From NCBI GenBank assembly GCA_949840955.1, contig CATKXV010000008.1:56007-120006 (forward strand): a stretch of DNA of 64,000 nt, given 5' to 3'. The position numbers were made by a program, and so were the translations under genes. Shown here piece by piece: positions 14,201-22,000 of this stretch (the first letter of the stretch is position 1; every line of letters starts with the position of its first letter). Under the pieces are notes generated by a model. That model did no database searches and was not told the origin of the DNA. It saw nothing but the letters and a program-made list of their open reading frames with translations. This DNA is from an uncultured Anaeroplasmataceae bacterium. Its GTDB lineage: Bacteria > Bacillota_I > Bacilli_A > Acholeplasmatales > Anaeroplasmataceae.

Positions 14201-17200
14201 CAAGCAGCGGGGAATAATCGAAATGGTAGATACTTCCCGAATTTTGAAGTAACCCATGATGATGAATCTATTGTAGATGAATACATTATAGAGGATTTAG
14301 AAATTATCTATAAGCAGGCAGGCTTAACAAGTGTAATTGATGCACAAATCGGATGTATTGATTCTGGTATTTATGTATATTCTTTAATCATTCCAGAAAC
14401 AAGATATTATAAGCAATCTACTTTACAAGGCTCCTTTATCATATCTAAGATAAGAGTTTACATTGAAGATAAATCTGACTTTGAAAGAGCAATCTTCCAA
14501 TATGATGGATTGGTTAAGAGTGTACTTGTAACAGAGGATTCCTCCTATTATCAGGTTGGAACAAGACAAAGTCCAGAGGATCCAATTGATCCACTTGCTT
14601 TAAACGGATTAATGTTTGAGGCTACATTGGTTACAAGAAGCATTCAGGTTAAAAAATATGTGGGTGCAGATACCTCCTTGATTTTATTCAATTATGAATA
14701 TAAGATTACGGATTTAGATGGTAATGATGTATCCAACAATTATTTAATTGATTATTCTAAGGCTTCTATTGAAATTATTCCAATTTCAATGAAGTATCAA
14801 ATTAATCACCCAGTTTATGTTTATGATAACCAGTATCATCCATTCTCTATCTATATTTCAACTCCAAGCAATACTAAGCTTGTGAAAATTGAATATTATG
14901 ATGAGGTTATTGGGGAGTGGACGACAAAGCCAATTATGAAGCGTGATGTTGGTACATATGAAGTTAAGGTAAGAATGTTTGCTGATAATTATCAGCCTTC
15001 TGGTGAAATCACCTTACCAATGACGATTGAACCAGCAGAAACGATCATTGAATACGTTTCTAATCTAAGTCGTGTTTATGATGGTAATGAGGTTACCATG
15101 CCAGAAATTATCATGACAAATCGAGATGATGCTTTTGAAGGTACACTAAGAAATCATTATACCTATCGATATTATCGTTATGATGAGGATGGTAATTTAC
15201 TACCAGATCCAATCTATGAACAACACTATGACTTTGATTTAGAACAGGTTGTAGCAAATGGTAAGCGTGCTGTTGATGTAGGTAGATATAGAATGGAATT
15301 AGAGATTCCAGCAAGTGATAACTTTACTGCTGTTACCTATTCCGATGATTTTGTTATTTCTTCCTTTGTGACAGATTTAACATGGCGTGATTTGAAATTT
15401 GTTTATGATGGCAAATCCCATACGCCAGAGGCTTATTTACAGCTTGTACCTACAGATAAACTAAGTGGAGAAATCAAGAATATTGTTATAGATGTTCAAG
15501 TTACTCCTGCTGTGCCTGGTGGAGATATTAACCACAAGAATAAGGGTACATATATAGCTGAGGCTAGTATAAATTATCAATTGAGTGATGATAAGATTAA
15601 AAACTATATCATTGGCGATAAAACAAGACGTGTAACGTTTGTTATTCAACCAAGAACGACTGTAATCACATTAAATTATCCTCAAGCCTTATACAAGGGT
15701 GAAGTGGATTATTTGATGCATTATAATAGTCAAACAGGTTATAAATTTACAGCTTCTAATATAGTTCCTGAGCATAAAATTACGGATTACATTAAATTAA
15801 ATTACGATGGTCCAAGAGAATATAATAAACCTAGTGATTTTATTTGGATGGATGGAGTAAACAATGTAGCTCTTTCTAACCAAACTCCAAGAATTTATGA
15901 TGAATTTAATGTAGATGTAACGGATAATTACATTATGGGGTATTCTTACTTATTCGTTTTAAGCGAAACCATAACGGATGCCGCGGTAAGTATTACCAAT
16001 TATGCTGGTGTCTATGATGGACAGTGGCATACCATAGAAGTTGATTTATTGGTTGATGATCCAAGTCAGTTTACGATTAAATATTGGGTTATCGGTCAAA
16101 GTAAGGTTTGGTCTACGACAAAGCCTAGAAGAATGGATGTGGGTCAAGACCAAATTGCCGTTCGTATTGAACGTGAAGAGCAGGGTGTAAGTAGAGTTGT
16201 ATTTGAAGGAACAGCCGGTATAACAATAACAAAAGCTGATCCAGAAATTGAATTTGAAGATTTGTATTTCCGTTTGGGTAAAACCTATGATGGTGTTCCT
16301 ATTGTTAATCCAACGGTAACCTATAATGGAGCTACCGCAACGGGAGTAAAATATACCTATTATGAGATTGACGAAAATGGCAATGCTCATAAGCTAACAT
16401 CAAATCCAATTAATGCTGGAAAATATCGTTTGGATGTTGAGGTGCCAGCTACAAATAACTACAACAGTGTAGTACATTCCTTTGATATATTTGAAATTAC
16501 ACCTCGTACAATAACAATCCATATAAAGACACAAACAAAGATGTTTGATTACTTATCATGGACACATAAGGTTGAAGACCATGAGGTTGAAAATCTAGTG
16601 AAGGGACATACCCTACAGTCAGATTCCAATCCAAATAATGGTATCCTTATGACAACCTCACCAGAGGTTGGTGAATATACTCTTTTAGGCATGGATCCTG
16701 GTTTCCAATGGCAAACAAACTCCTTAAGAATCTACGATAAGGATGGATTTGAGGTTAATTCTCCTAGAAGAGAAAATTATGTAGTGAATCTATTAGCAGA
16801 TGTAACGATTGTTGGACGTCAATTCTCAGTTGACTTTGGGTCTAAGGCGTTCCTGTATGATGGTGATCCACATTTCATTACAGCTCGTATAAATGGTACG
16901 GTAAAGCCAGATGGAACGGTTGAGCCATATGTTTATGTTTCTGATTTCGATAATGACGTATTAATTGAATATGGTATTTATGATAAGGGGAAATATGAAT
17001 ATGGTGTGGATATTATCAATCGAATTGGAATAGGTGTATATAATATTCGTGTTCGAATATCAGCTCCAAATTATGAAACATTAATTAAGGAAGCTTATCT
17101 AGCTATTCTCGATCCAAATAATCCAAATCTTCCGCCAGAGCTAACGGACCCAGATGATCCGGATGATCCATCAAACGATCCAGACAACCCAGATTGGCCA

Positions 17201-19018
17201 GGTCCAAATGATGCGGATAAATTCCCATTCTTAGAATTTGATAAGAATAAGGTTTATGACAAGCTTCCATATAATGATCCGGTTTATATCAATAACGCTG
17301 GAGGAAATCATGTGGTTCAATATTATTTGTGGGATGATTATTTAGCGTATGCACAAGCCCATAAATTAGATGAAACTGTTGTTCTAGATGAATCTAAGGC
17401 TATGTCATCTAATCCAGTGAATGCAGGCAGATATGTATTTGTCTTTAAGATTGATGATCAGGATTTGACATACCCAGGCAAAGTAATTCATCAAGAGTTT
17501 AAGATTTATCCACGTCCAGTCGATGTTGTTTGGAGTGATTTAAATCAGCAATGGTTGGGTGGAACACCACAATTACCTACAGCTTATTATGAGGATATTG
17601 ATGGAAATAGAGTGGATTGTACAGTGAAGGAGCCACAGTATGCTACAGGTACATTCTCTGTAGTAGCTTCTACGGATGATACAAATTATTTATTAAATAA
17701 TCCAAATGCGAAATTTAATATTACTAAAAATGTAATTGATGATATTGTGTTAGTACCACCAGAGAATGGATATGAAACGGGAGAGCCAATTATCATTGAA
17801 GACACAAATGGTAATAAGTATATTCCTAAGGAGGAATTTGATAAGGACCCATCCATCGTAGAAGATCCAGAGCATACATTCATTGTAGATGAAGATGGAA
17901 ATATATTAAAATATGACCCTACAAAGGATGAATGGGTAGATGCTGAGCTACCATGGACAATGGAAATTGATCCAGATTATGTAGATCCAGATACAGGAGA
18001 ACATAAGGTCAATGTTGATATTTCATTAAAGGACCCTGAAAATGATTCTTGGAAGGAAAATGGTAAAGATGATATTCATTACGATTTCCCATTAAAACCA
18101 CAAGAATTACCATCAGAAAAATACAATTTGGTATTTGATTATACTGAGGTATGGGTACATACAGGAAACCCAATTGAACCAGAGGTTACTGTATATTTAA
18201 GAGATGTAGATACCAATGAAATGACTTTATTTGATCCAAAATATTACAACATTAGTTATAACAATAATATTGAAGTAACTACTGAAGACTCTAAGGCTGA
18301 GATTTTATTTACAAGTGTTGAAGGAAGCAAATACTTCTTTGAAGATATCACTCAATACTTTACAATTACAGCCTCAAAACCAGAAGTTTTAGAATTAAAT
18401 GATGACGCATTAATTATGTTTATCAATGCTAAATATGAAAATGGTGCCGCAATCATTATTGAAGATGGTACTGTTGAACATTTAATGGCGGGAGAAGAAG
18501 GACTATATTTAGGACATATACATCAAGAAACTTTGATTCCTGATATTATAAAACAATTTAAAAACAATCCTGAAAAATTAGTTGTTACTAACCCTAATGG
18601 GGATGTTATAGAAAAAGAAGAATATGAAAATTATTATTTTGGTAATGGATGGACTGTTTCTTTAACTGATGATGGTGGACAAGTGATTGATTCTGTTCAA
18701 GCTATATTGTATGGAGATGTAGATTGTGACGGTTCAATATTAGGCTCTGATTTGATTAATATAACAAATTATCTAGACAATGATTATAAATATCAACCCG
18801 ATGAAGCCTATATTTATTTTGCTTGTATAACAAGTGATAGAACACAAGGTATCTTTACTGCCGCTGCACTTATAGATATTGTTAATTATCTAGATGATGC
18901 TTCAGCACATGATTTTAATTCTTTTGATGGAAAATATTCAAGTGCAAATACTGATGAACCTATAGTTGAAGTAGCTTTGTCAGTATTGTACAAGGATGAA
19001 GAGAGGTATAATTTATGA
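2246..19018 (+). CDS. 5590-aa surface protein: N-terminal hydrophobic segment, BspA-type LRR region, >20 YDG/MBG-like repeats, Asp/Pro-rich linker, pre-dockerin module and C-terminal dockerin
   Basis: N-terminus LLSMVFMAITTIALTTTVLLEV. LRR_5 pattern (IGTNAFYGCNHMDEINVPESVQSIGYAAFGQC) over ~2.6-5.7 kb. YDG signatures (KVYDGQ, GEYDGQEH, GVYDGQWH, FVYDGKSH, FLYDGDPH) over ~6.4-17.9 kb. C-terminus GDVDCDGSILGSDLINITNYL. SD aaaggtgat upstream. Confidence 0.92.
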   Translation: MLKKLINSGKWKLLSMVFMAITTIALTTTVLLEVSNVFSPKEKDNTVKVEYDDAYFNEMAEKSFDTSLFIFNNYTDATAAPDGKTTGYWLTGIDMDYDYTSFYPGVSNNNVARARYFEDHAIIIPEMTNNRPVVGVDFETRGKNVGATRDLLETSMFSLVKMVKVPKSVKAIKSGSFFGFVRLEYLDIPFIGTERGSSGNGMNLSLTEIRNNYGPNKPSSDSFGTMFGVPFDSSNVNRWEVQYHTSWWNKWTWDNDARTSGQADLIDTENATNLDDINPDVVRVLWQELSGGSDNPNDPAASYKFTFLLPKSLKRLIVSDDTKIGNNALTSCPALKIEVPNYSGSSLMIGNYAFSECSKTTEIILPTRPNVSFRKGAFNMCQSLEKIILPPAINDIGISMFFNAVNLKIIYMPASVQNIGDGAFYGCNLLERIALYSGNDSSKLTGDFEADSQNGAVLSSSYKFNLPAALKTIGTNAFYGCNHMDEINVPESVQSIGYAAFGQCYNLTKMLLPFIGAHSDSCDGENNKNNCELDKLGGDKHFHGLFGWIFGSTGSTVGDMYQATQKYLNDGGGEEIYSFYIPSKLTDVTIRGETKIQHGALQSLKNIENLTINEAVGDNIAAGALNGCSMLKSLSISSVTNHLGDLFKGDEFENSIVTRNDSRVPLNLKTIVVTNQVHIPTGAFDHCTRIENVEIGTNTQIMESAIFYNNEMLTNLIIPFKGRSRGNWHQNYWWWGDNAIRNSVAWLFSTVDHSNTYCNRATYWWYLRYIPNRLKSLTVTDDTSINTYAFRGMSSLETISITNVPNNIDNYSFSGCSGLQEIHIPYIGYDLNPTGKTGYQHTLGYIFGSSEYEGSYPAEQGGSVFYIPEKLSIVKVGAPGREEQHMSNKIFDYAFQNCESITTIDFYQANIHELGIAAFQNCVNLSRINYPNAQYMHVGDYAFYNCQKVLDIDDFTPNTVTTIGNYSFYQTSVGNKVKPGVAKGELVIDKYTSIGDYAFGNCLQVEKVSIPSSLSFIGEGMFAGCAYLRDVTLTNNKNVSKYMFKDCVSLEGIDLSGITSIPEGLLQGCKNLLWDTEYNEGLIYDTNTTEIGKYAFAGCSGLDQFILNNALKTIDEGAFQGCKGIEYMTIPRETTVINPYGWIGCNDNFFFYVYEPEENWPKTWVNNWNCDYPVYVLGQIKDDVYTYVFDVVEKKFYITGLTPTGTLNGIITIPHMHNGIQVVGIDESRRTEEDILAGAKDIKTQMGISKVILPKSITKIVGDPFATGMRVDVYTELTKDEVTKIYNDHYAVLEEEFTQWKKDNSTASETQIENTRINIFKKIKGWLPFAPDRTGVCSNSNSENPGQELWDERNWITGGFLYYKDYWQYGTGVSFNIPYLNIGNFKFTLTNYDNHYTGKPIEQYVSEIQLVGEIFENEEIGVTRSLLFIGGRSSEFSPLDLLGYKYSNNVDVGTATLECEVSNDILRDFNREWTSLVVETDNGMKMPNALHALYLVGKVNLHYKIQKSLITVKSISGNFVTKVYDGQVYRYETWANGEISGLEGFVGAQFSGRIETNRENVGLYGEGTGLYWGRDWRVTLNGRNITDNFTVKVEFMVNIIPMEVEVKFTKSDDPINGVYQFVDLWEGENTYNYNGREIPLLNYPYIGGQIKPYAVAVNVETQEVVNKSICQVVATHMDNNQIGTFPYGENGMRSTYLIYAYIHSSHARNFKLKIKQADGTYIDCPDLVLGATSKVKAVPAAYRVGKGKITIRFDEKYTISPYEDYWVRRYGYRDTSDGVDIHHDNLEGLGTNSYLVGALRSTGDEQAVYSAKFDSTVGGGYPGTHTFQDDGRTALTWDNLFKNNHLYLNYSGMAIDFIPSEDQPFIIFNPVLKIADETKYYDVILDGRIQIFYNNFNPSYFIGMDNDEYMDNRNPNYLVYPRTITEETEGNRREYEYIEYMVDGELYKLTVDDLTAFGNRYPNYTVEYYKDDGESLNNEGPQFQKIGEYVYMFQMSARHYNTLAKNIKLKTVKSNIVIGNLDKVYDRNPVDPVNDGKILKIGKDQTLNLEFRYFDINGNPLGSAPRNAGSYSVRITAPEGEYFNAYDQTHRFKISKRKVYINISGEKTFDQNIFSLTPMTSDLLTNSENPDGGLLVGDEFVGTIQTNGFEPQTYRYPDDFIWAPDWSIYYSDDNSDVSMNYDVIVRGSYRIKPLEFVYEAGGYKEEFDGYYHTGYVTVLYPTPDNYAPAFTPDVAVKWSLSDLDVDSSSWLSKAPAFVTPGKYELYYKIEAPYFRTIKGRVIVEIIALTMEYTDPAMDESDGSHDHWIFEYDARSHEFEVIVTKPAAGAKVSYSVNGSAFTTEIPLLINYGTYNISYKIEAPNYKDVEERRVVKIVFDMNDPDNEGLGDPMDIDDYYANFYKGEYDGQEHQIEAGFSDAFLLSVGGEDNTHIFYSLDGGNTWTDKNPVFKDIGKYEITVKYSAKGYRDAMLQGIVEITGLQLDITTIPYKGFFDGQYHMIGLDSKTATLRFNDVTKTYFYKTDKIDEEVELKFYYTTDPNVVGGSGGWLPTVVTKDGKAVVAGIKDAGIYTVYVRIEAKYFDTLVIEEYTSLVIDRLENPDISMDSPQQFEYSKAPLDTSKIVVDTIADGERAYYFYSAYWDNGVPKYDEPLNRILPPEELGIYYVVVRVAPSRNCAGCEISGYVEIVPRVLEVQFTNPQYYDGTLKTPDAYVVTGTSDVIHLYTAIRGTVEPIDVGFYEFDVTMVEKNPNYVLSTNIIEMEIRKRNLFFYLKEECLAKEDGSIWTHLDSQYYDRSNQVGDNRWHMLGDMSGTHTFYNEDTKQFETVTYAGLAPGHALSVSLKTRKGQRNTYFKSNVFFEENEYYANVIDVEDLNIYEIDGNGNYVLENGMPKSVLDFYDVDYYIMVDLVNPDVNLNDLEIRDTYTYDGLLHTVQVNLPSYLKGGYIRYRGSEGIYGSTPPKFINVGEYEIRYLVGADGYEETYGSVILKILAADLDIQIGDMYRTEDLSKTPHDVYDDKPHKHDYTVENILSGKIQADVFKYYSAKDYEYDVILEYYSHVDPNNLVLPYGLDRLTEAGHYFLVIYFKEDNMRWNESFVVLNVELKQRELHIEIPRTDDIVKVYDGQKIVIPLTEASIVTERTETSGLVQNHTINQTLEMMKQYSVQTISADAGEYDLLTQFEFGFIDIRRTDGKVIDQENYRPVIHGNFNVIIEKAYLKEGDFTVEPYKEKVYDGYRHEPNYWSISDGELLITYFLMEDVDGNINITELKGDQKNVGHYQLQVSIGEGKNYHSWEDSYWIMHLVDAPYLESEILCTPKEVEVQWEDTEQTFTGESLSIKPWIIDAETDHENEIRVDLVASYWDNDIYDWVSDVVNQGTYLALAQFDTTTTIGQTYNKNYILTNDTQYFVILYLTLKIQLGDGEETNDIVYYNTQTVWRSELYKENTPNAAEILAETPELQAWLENITLTSSADPQAPASISAKDYMPGTYRGDRFDINCTIRNKYGVDVTKSINFEIIGSVTVKRDEIDFTTKDVTLVYKENKNDSTVVGYTFEELECLAVSNPKSGYTVSNFVINGINYGHTFQNLSQAGEYDISFDILASGYEAQRASVHVTITQFPAYMTFATNLTKAYDGSPVDVSKLVETSASGFNGTVSDLIIEYFELVYENGQYFEKPFDSIPLNVGKYRVHITSAIDQLDDVQKNYTELDVVQDFDITAKEIKLTLEEDMELLSDELLGKSWTSKLYTYGAGDNPYIMSGDVLQLQFSTDVFTRGNYIGSKILKVTTEGALDATNTTNMVTESGKIFNVSWRLLKANDKGEIIYDEYEDPNDPTGPKLKVPRDVSPNYSISLILKLSVHYPYIPVTIEGVEVDYDKDDHFGSITFADFTSADTSISFPKDWFEQNAVQLYSINRDELTNSPETCKTSIEQLAFSDPGSYVIYYKIDVKDNATSLKFESNTGSYIIKINKLERTVVETQTLDKQYDGQAAGNNRNGRYFPNFEVTHDDESIVDEYIIEDLEIIYKQAGLTSVIDAQIGCIDSGIYVYSLIIPETRYYKQSTLQGSFIISKIRVYIEDKSDFERAIFQYDGLVKSVLVTEDSSYYQVGTRQSPEDPIDPLALNGLMFEATLVTRSIQVKKYVGADTSLILFNYEYKITDLDGNDVSNNYLIDYSKASIEIIPISMKYQINHPVYVYDNQYHPFSIYISTPSNTKLVKIEYYDEVIGEWTTKPIMKRDVGTYEVKVRMFADNYQPSGEITLPMTIEPAETIIEYVSNLSRVYDGNEVTMPEIIMTNRDDAFEGTLRNHYTYRYYRYDEDGNLLPDPIYEQHYDFDLEQVVANGKRAVDVGRYRMELEIPASDNFTAVTYSDDFVISSFVTDLTWRDLKFVYDGKSHTPEAYLQLVPTDKLSGEIKNIVIDVQVTPAVPGGDINHKNKGTYIAEASINYQLSDDKIKNYIIGDKTRRVTFVIQPRTTVITLNYPQALYKGEVDYLMHYNSQTGYKFTASNIVPEHKITDYIKLNYDGPREYNKPSDFIWMDGVNNVALSNQTPRIYDEFNVDVTDNYIMGYSYLFVLSETITDAAVSITNYAGVYDGQWHTIEVDLLVDDPSQFTIKYWVIGQSKVWSTTKPRRMDVGQDQIAVRIEREEQGVSRVVFEGTAGITITKADPEIEFEDLYFRLGKTYDGVPIVNPTVTYNGATATGVKYTYYEIDENGNAHKLTSNPINAGKYRLDVEVPATNNYNSVVHSFDIFEITPRTITIHIKTQTKMFDYLSWTHKVEDHEVENLVKGHTLQSDSNPNNGILMTTSPEVGEYTLLGMDPGFQWQTNSLRIYDKDGFEVNSPRRENYVVNLLADVTIVGRQFSVDFGSKAFLYDGDPHFITARINGTVKPDGTVEPYVYVSDFDNDVLIEYGIYDKGKYEYGVDIINRIGIGVYNIRVRISAPNYETLIKEAYLAILDPNNPNLPPELTDPDDPDDPSNDPDNPDWPGPNDADKFPFLEFDKNKVYDKLPYNDPVYINNAGGNHVVQYYLWDDYLAYAQAHKLDETVVLDESKAMSSNPVNAGRYVFVFKIDDQDLTYPGKVIHQEFKIYPRPVDVVWSDLNQQWLGGTPQLPTAYYEDIDGNRVDCTVKEPQYATGTFSVVASTDDTNYLLNNPNAKFNITKNVIDDIVLVPPENGYETGEPIIIEDTNGNKYIPKEEFDKDPSIVEDPEHTFIVDEDGNILKYDPTKDEWVDAELPWTMEIDPDYVDPDTGEHKVNVDISLKDPENDSWKENGKDDIHYDFPLKPQELPSEKYNLVFDYTEVWVHTGNPIEPEVTVYLRDVDTNEMTLFDPKYYNISYNNNIEVTTEDSKAEILFTSVEGSKYFFEDITQYFTITASKPEVLELNDDALIMFINAKYENGAAIIIEDGTVEHLMAGEEGLYLGHIHQETLIPDIIKQFKNNPEKLVVTNPNGDVIEKEEYENYYFGNGWTVSLTDDGGQVIDSVQAILYGDVDCDGSILGSDLINITNYLDNDYKYQPDEAYIYFACITSDRTQGIFTAAALIDIVNYLDDASAHDFNSFDGKYSSANTDEPIVEVALSVLYKDEERYNL

Positions 19019-22000
19019 AAATTAGTAGAAAAATTAAAATAGGATTAGCTTTTGTCCTTGTGAGTTTTACTGTTTTGTTTGCTTTTGCCAATATTGGAGT
19101 AAAAGCTGCGGCAGGAGATGGAGTTGTTACTTATCATTATAGCGTTTATAAGCAGGACACATGGGACAAGTATATGGCTGCACAAAACAATGAAAATTTC
19201 ATTGTTTTCGATGGACTGAAAGTTAGTGAAGCAATGACTGCTGATGATGTTCTTCCTTGCTTAGAAGATTATGTTAATAGTGGTGAATCTTTACTAGATG
19301 CTATTGGTGGTGAATTTTATACCAACGAAGATCTTCAAATGAATGGTGGAGATTATGCGACTTCAGGTACAGGTAGAAACCAAAAATATGTTTTAAAGTC
19401 TGGGGCTCAGCTTCGTACTTTTAACACAGATGCTGAAGTGTATGGCGTTTTAAGTGAGTTATTCCCATGGAAAGATATAGGAAAATATCCAACAATTACT
19501 CAAGCTGTTCCAGGAGATCAAATCTTTATTGCAGTAACCTCTGAGTATACAGGCGGATCTTCTCCTAATTTGATAAGTAATGTTGTATTATTAGATATCG
19601 CGAAGTATGCCCAAGGAGGAAAATATACTAAGCAAGCATTTTTACCTGACAATTGGGCTCCAAGTAATTTAACTGTGTCTGGTATTGGTGAAGACCTTGG
19701 TGGTGCTAGAACTTCTAGTTCAGGACCAGTAATGCCATCGCCTCATTTATTAGGTGGTATAGGATTTACTATCTCTACTGGTCTCTCTGGAAGTATGAAA
19801 ATTGAATTTTTAAAAACAGGAGTTAATGCTGGACATACGCAGTTTACTAATGGAGTTACAGGATCTACATCTTTAAAATATAGCGAAGCTAATAAAGCAC
19901 ATTTTGCTGAAGATGATTGTGTAATTCAAGTTGCTGGTTTATCTGATAATGTAGATCTTACGGATATTACAGTTGAAGGTGAATCCTGTATATCAAAGAA
20001 CACAAGTGTAACCATTGGTGGTAATTCAACATTACAATATTCAGGTAAGGAATCAAATGATGGTACTGCAAATGTAACAGTTACTGTTAAAGATAGTGGT
20101 AAATTGGTTGCTGGTTCAGTTAAGTATGGTAAAACTTTAGCTAACCAGTCCAATACGGCTCAAGTGAGTGGTGATTCATTTTCTGTTCCTTTAAATGGAT
20201 TGAATCCTGGGGAAAGCTATATTGCTACCTTCCAAGTTATATCATCATCGGGTAATGTTACTAAAACGTATGCTGTTGAATTGCCTAAAGCAAAGGATAC
20301 AAACTGTGATTTGGATGGCTTAGATGCTAGTGGTAGAACAGCTGGTGGGCAAAATGCTGAATTAAAATTAGATCCAGTATTCTCATCAAGCACGACAAGC
20401 TATACTCTATATGTTTTAAAAGGAACGAACTCCTTAAAGCTTACGCCAACGGTTAGTAGTAGTTCTAAGACTATAAAGGTTGCATATCCTGCAAATACTA
20501 CTGCTCAGTCAATTAATTCAGGTACAGCGTATACTATACCTGATGACTGGACAAATAATAGTCAGGTTAAATTCACAGTAACTGCTCAAAGTGGTGCTAC
20601 TAAGGATTATACAGTAACCTTACGTGAGGTAAATTTAAAGCCAACGAGTGTCAATGTAACCTCTGGCTCTATATTCAATACAAGTGATACAGACTCAGAT
20701 AATAATGATGAGTTTACTATTACAAATATGCCATATAGCTGCAAGACCTATAATTTAGCAGCTTCTTGGACAAATAGAACAGATATTCAAAGTGTAAATG
20801 TTTACCAAAATAATATCAAATCAACAGGAAATCTTTTGACTGGTGCAGTTACATTTATGATGTCTGATAATGGTAGTGCATCTACGGATGAAATTCGTAT
20901 AGAGGTTATTTCTAAGTATGGCATTAAACAAGAATTTGTAGTTAAGGTAAATCGCTTAGCACCAAATAGTGATAATGCCTTAGGTACGGTTCAGATTGTT
21001 GCGAATAATGGTAGTGATACCACGATTTGTAATACCTTCAGTGGAAATAATTTAATTGTAAATTATCCTGGTGGTGCATCTGAATTACCTTTAAGCTATA
21101 AGAATTTCAAGGTTACTGCAACAGCTAGTAATCAATATGCAACTGTAGAAATAAGAATTAATAATAATGTTCAGTCTTCCTTTACATTTAGTAATGGAGA
21201 AGCCCAATCTATACCTGTACAAATTAAGGTAACAGCAGAAGATGGCTCATCTCAAACGTATACCTGTACAATAAAAAGAGCAGGAGCTGATGATGACCAT
21301 GATTTCCATTTCGAAAATCTAGAATATACGTATCTAGATGGAGGTGGCAGTACTCAAACGGGTACATATCAATTGGTACAAGGTACATCTCAAGCGAACT
21401 GGAGTAATACAGATACATTATTAAAGTTCTCAACGACCAAGGCGAGATTTAAGATTGTACCAAACAGTTCAACGACGAAAGTTTATATCGGCGGTGTAGA
21501 TTATACAAATAAAGTATATGAGTGTAATATTACTAATACAGCAGCAATTCATAAGGTAAGAATTCAAGCATTGGTTAAAACCGAAAAGGATGAAATCGAT
21601 AGACCTGGTGCTACTGTTGGTGGTATGACGGTTAATATTGATATAGAATCAGAAGCACCAGATAACACAATGCAGCTGACCGATGTAAATTTGTTACATT
21701 CATCAAGTGGTGTTACCATTAGTGATTCAACGAATACATCTATTAATGGAAATACGTATGCATATGTATTAAAGGAAAGTGTTGTTGGACCTTCCTATAA
21801 ATTAGATTTATCATGGCTATCTACAACAACTAAGGCTTATGTATCTAAGACCAATTCAGCTAGCCAAGCTATACCTCAAAATGAATATAATCCAAATTCA
21901 ATTTGGTCTATAGGAGAAAAGATATATGTTATTTTGGTAGCTCAATCTGGAAATAGCTTGATTTACACAATTGATCCTAAATTTGCAGATGAAAGATCTA

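Noticed and set aside
16046-16390. 114-aa minus-strand ORF and other 60-114 aa ORFs antisense to the giant genes
   Set aside because: No RBS or recognisable domain; expected by chance opposite long AT-rich coding sequence.
2246-19018. Sequencing-error fusion of several genes
   Set aside because: A single uninterrupted frame with coherent signal, LRR, MBG and dockerin order and no internal RBS/start/stop cluster noticed.
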